Of a DNA stretch of 8,718 bases, positions 6,734-8,718 are shown piece after piece. The stretch is taken from assembly GCA_027063585.1 (NCBI GenBank), contig JAMORM010000052.1, positions 1 through 8,718 on the forward strand, written 5' to 3'. Source of the stretch: Sulfurimonas sp. (GTDB taxonomy: Bacteria; Campylobacterota; Campylobacteria; Campylobacterales; Sulfurimonadaceae). The notes under the pieces were generated by a model. It was not told the DNA's origin. It saw only the letters and a program-made list of their open reading frames with translations, and ran no database searches. The stretch's first letter is position 1, and each line of letters opens with the position of its first letter. The translations under genes and the position numbers were made by a program.

Positions 6734-8184
6734 TGATAGAATATGATGTAATAATTATAGGTGCAGGTGTTGCCGGATTGTATGCAAGTATGAATCTTCC
6801 TGCCGATAAAAAAGTGCTTATTATCAATAAACGTGAAACTTTTAAGTGCAATACCTTTTATGCACAGGGCGGCGTGGCACTTGCCAGGGATGAAAACGAC
6901 ATACCTGCGCATATCAAAGACACACTTGCTGCAGGCGATGGATTATGTGATGCAAAAGCCGTTGATGTCTTGAGTAAAAATTCCCGTAAAGCGATTGATG
7001 ATTTAATACGCCACGGCTTTCATTTTGACACGAATGAAGCAGGAGAACTGCTTTATACAAAAGAGGCGGCACACTCATGTGAACGGATTTTACATGCGGG
7101 AGGGGATGCAACGGGAAGGTATCTGCACCATTTTTTACTAGAACAAAATTCTCATGCGATGCTGAGTGATGCACGAGTAGTTGATTTGCTTATAGAAGAG
7201 GGCGAGTGCTTCGGTGTGACGGTGCTTGATCATAGAAAACGCAGAAATATCTACGCAAAAAATGTCATTATTGCAAGCGGAGGGGTCGGCTCGCTTTATG
7301 AATATCACACGAATGCACCATGTATCAGTGCCGATATGCAGGGACTTTGTATTATGAAAGGCATAGGACTTGACAGAATGGAAATGCTGCAGTTTCATCC
7401 TACTGTATTTGTTAACTCAAACAATGCGCAAAAAATGCTCTTAACCGAAGCGCTGCGCGGTGAAGGGGCGACCATCGAAGATGAAGCGGGTAGAAGATTT
7501 CTTTTTGATTATGATGAACGCGGAGAGCTTGCTTCGCGTGATATTGTCAGCAAGGCAATATATAAATACAAGAAAAAAACAGGAATGCATGTTTATTTGA
7601 ACTGTGAAAATTTTGATGAGGAGTACTTCAAACACAGATTTCCAAATATATATAAAAGTCTGCGTGAATTGGGATTTCATGTGCCTTCTCAAAGAGTGCC
7701 GATTTCGCCGGCGTTTCATTATGCCATAGGCGGTATTAGAACTGATTTGAATGCAAAAGTACCCAGTGTAAAAAATTTGTATGCCGTAGGTGAAGTTGCT
7801 TCGACAAGAGTGCATGGCGCAAACAGACTGGCATCAAATTCACTCTTGGAGGGTTTGGTGTTTGCAAAAAGGGCAGCAGATGATATTTTGAAAAATAGTG
7901 ACGAAATTAAATGTTTGAAAGAGTTTACACTCAAAGATGAAATAATGAGTCTCAAAGATGACAAAGTGAAAAAAGATCAGTTAAGAAGAATTATGTGGGA
8001 AAATGTTTCCATAATTCGAACAAAAAGCGGATTAAATGACGCTTTGTCAACAATTAATGCACTTTTAAATGAAAAAATTGGTAAACTACTGAAATTTCGT
8101 TTATTAACGGCAAAAGAGATAGTAATATCTGCATTAAAGAGGCGTGAATCTATAGGGGTTCACACAATACAAGAGGAGAATTAA
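6733..8184 (+). CDS. nadB: L-aspartate oxidase
   Basis: FAD enzyme that oxidises L-aspartate to iminoaspartate, which NadA then condenses with dihydroxyacetone phosphate to quinolinate in de novo NAD synthesis; in anaerobes fumarate can be the electron acceptor. Motifs: Rossmann FAD site with IIGAGVAGLYA near the N-terminus; TFYAQGGVALA, where the flavin is contacted; HAGGDATGRYLH; QFHPT with His222; TEALRGEG (238-245); SRDIVS with Arg269; HYAIGGI with His329; and HGANRLASNSLLEGLVF (361-377). These set it in the NadB/SdhA/FrdA superfamily, and the HGANRLASNSLLEGLVF form with no long C-terminal extension favours NadB. At 483 residues it is shorter than the 540-residue E. coli enzyme; the missing part is in the C-terminal helical region, and the terminal motif reads RRESIGVH where many relatives have ESRG. 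The start overlaps the lipoprotein stop by one base and has no Shine-Dalgarno, so translation is probably coupled. Confidence 0.95.
   Translation: MIEYDVIIIGAGVAGLYASMNLPADKKVLIINKRETFKCNTFYAQGGVALARDENDIPAHIKDTLAAGDGLCDAKAVDVLSKNSRKAIDDLIRHGFHFDTNEAGELLYTKEAAHSCERILHAGGDATGRYLHHFLLEQNSHAMLSDARVVDLLIEEGECFGVTVLDHRKRRNIYAKNVIIASGGVGSLYEYHTNAPCISADMQGLCIMKGIGLDRMEMLQFHPTVFVNSNNAQKMLLTEALRGEGATIEDEAGRRFLFDYDERGELASRDIVSKAIYKYKKKTGMHVYLNCENFDEEYFKHRFPNIYKSLRELGFHVPSQRVPISPAFHYAIGGIRTDLNAKVPSVKNLYAVGEVASTRVHGANRLASNSLLEGLVFAKRAADDILKNSDEIKCLKEFTLKDEIMSLKDDKVKKDQLRRIMWENVSIIRTKSGLNDALSTINALLNEKIGKLLKFRLLTAKEIVISALKRRESIGVHTIQEEN
8174..8178 (+). promoter_or_regulatory. Strong ribosome binding site for nhaD inside the end of nadB
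   Basis: AGGAG with a five-base gap to the ATG at 8184. It sets the nhaD start and contrasts with the nadB start, which has no such site. Confidence 0.8.
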
Positions 8185-8718
8185 TGGAACATGAAGCAAT
8201 TAATCTTGCGACGACATGGGTAGGATGGGCCAGCTTAGCTGTCTTTGTAATAGCGTATTATTTCATCGCTACAGAAGAAAAATATGAGATAAATAAATCA
8301 AAACCGGCACTTTTCGCCGGTACATTTATGTTTATGCTTATTGGTGTTTATTATGCAATTAATGGATTAAACCCTGATGCGGTACACAATGAGTTAGAAC
8401 ATCTCATTCTTGAAATATCAGAAATTTTCTTTTTCTTACTTGTAGCAATGACATTTATTGAAACACTTTTAGAACGCGGTGTCTTTGATTTGATGAAATA
8501 TAAACTTGTTTCAAAAGGATATACGTATAAAAAACTTTTTTGGCTGACCGGTTTTTTAGCATTTTTTATCTCTCCGGTTGCAGACAACTTAACGACTGCG
8601 CTTATCCTCTCAACGGTACTTTTTACGATTGACAAAAAAAATCTTGCATTTTTAGTACCGGGCGCTATCAACATTGTCGTAGCGGCAAATGCCGGCGGTG
8701 CATGGTCTCCGTTTGGTG
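8184..8718 (+). CDS. nhaD: NhaD-type Na+/H+ antiporter (5' part, continues past window)
   Basis: Inner-membrane exchanger that expels Na+ (or Li+) in return for protons, important for sodium and alkaline tolerance in marine bacteria. The 178 codons present contain about five membrane segments: 11-29, 41-60, 76-95, 117-148 (with the intramembrane motif SPVADNLTTALI at 130-141, whose Asp134 and Asn135 are the likely ion-handling residues) and 153-175, ending in the family motif NIVVAANAGGAWSPFG. These two motifs are diagnostic for NhaD in the ion transporter superfamily. The charged EEKYEINKSK loop (31-40) is between segments one and two. Its ATG overlaps the nadB stop by one base and has a strong ribosome site. 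The usual family length is about 410-480 residues, so more than half lies to the right. Why a Na+ exporter is coupled to NAD synthesis is not clear from the sequence. Confidence 0.92.
   Translation, partial: MEHEAINLATTWVGWASLAVFVIAYYFIATEEKYEINKSKPALFAGTFMFMLIGVYYAINGLNPDAVHNELEHLILEISEIFFFLLVAMTFIETLLERGVFDLMKYKLVSKGYTYKKLFWLTGFLAFFISPVADNLTTALILSTVLFTIDKKNLAFLVPGAINIVVAANAGGAWSPFG

Noticed and set aside
7441..7815. Minus-strand open frame of 124 codons
   Set aside because: Antisense to the most conserved part of nadB, with His/Ile/Ser-rich composition typical of a shadow and no ribosome site.
8351..8674. Minus-strand open frame of 107 codons
   Set aside because: Antisense to nhaD, whose plus-strand frame holds the SPVADNLTTALI and GGAWSPFG motifs.

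Overview
The window looks like a piece of chromosome from a free-living member of the Campylobacterota, most likely a Sulfurimonas-like sulfur or hydrogen oxidiser. The grounds are the AT-rich, T-tract-rich DNA, the mix of a short UvrC, a short NadB and NhaD, and above all the signalling genes: an Aer/CetB-type PAS protein, an Hpt protein with an N-terminal domain I associate with this group, and a hybrid kinase with a NIT-type sensor. The genus is an inference from family resemblance, not a measured placement.

Left half, minus strand (4257 down to 1): three closely packed signalling genes. First is a small Aer-like PAS protein (3847-4257), then a 507-residue protein with two Hpt-type domains (2311-3834), then a membrane-bound hybrid histidine kinase (1-2307). 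The kinase runs off the left edge of the window and has no stop codon here. Gaps are 12 and 3 bases, so the genes are almost certainly co-transcribed. A phosphorelay is suggested: kinase with periplasmic NIT-like sensor, then receiver, then Hpt, then an unseen output regulator. Two modules lack key residues: the second Hpt domain has Leu458 where the phosphorylated His should be, and the first receiver-like domain of the kinase has Glu730 in place of the conserved Lys.

Middle, minus strand (6574 down to 4327): a DUF721/DciA-like protein overlaps uvrC by 11 bases. A 69-base gap with a possible extended -10 element separates uvrC from the signalling genes.

Right, plus strand (6539 to 8718): a 64-residue lipoprotein starting at TTG, then nadB (L-aspartate oxidase, first step of NAD synthesis from aspartate), then the 5' part of nhaD (Na+/H+ antiporter). 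Both junctions are one-base TAATG overlaps, so this is a tightly coupled operon.

The two sides meet head to head around 6513-6610. The 5' ends of the DUF721 gene and the lipoprotein gene overlap by 36 bases, and each has a good candidate promoter inside or just beyond the other's coding region. The predicted transcripts are complementary over roughly their first 50 bases, and the DUF721 transcript would be leaderless. I saw no RNA genes, CRISPR arrays, insertion sequences or prophage genes. The only stretch without a gene is the 69-base gap at 4258-4326.
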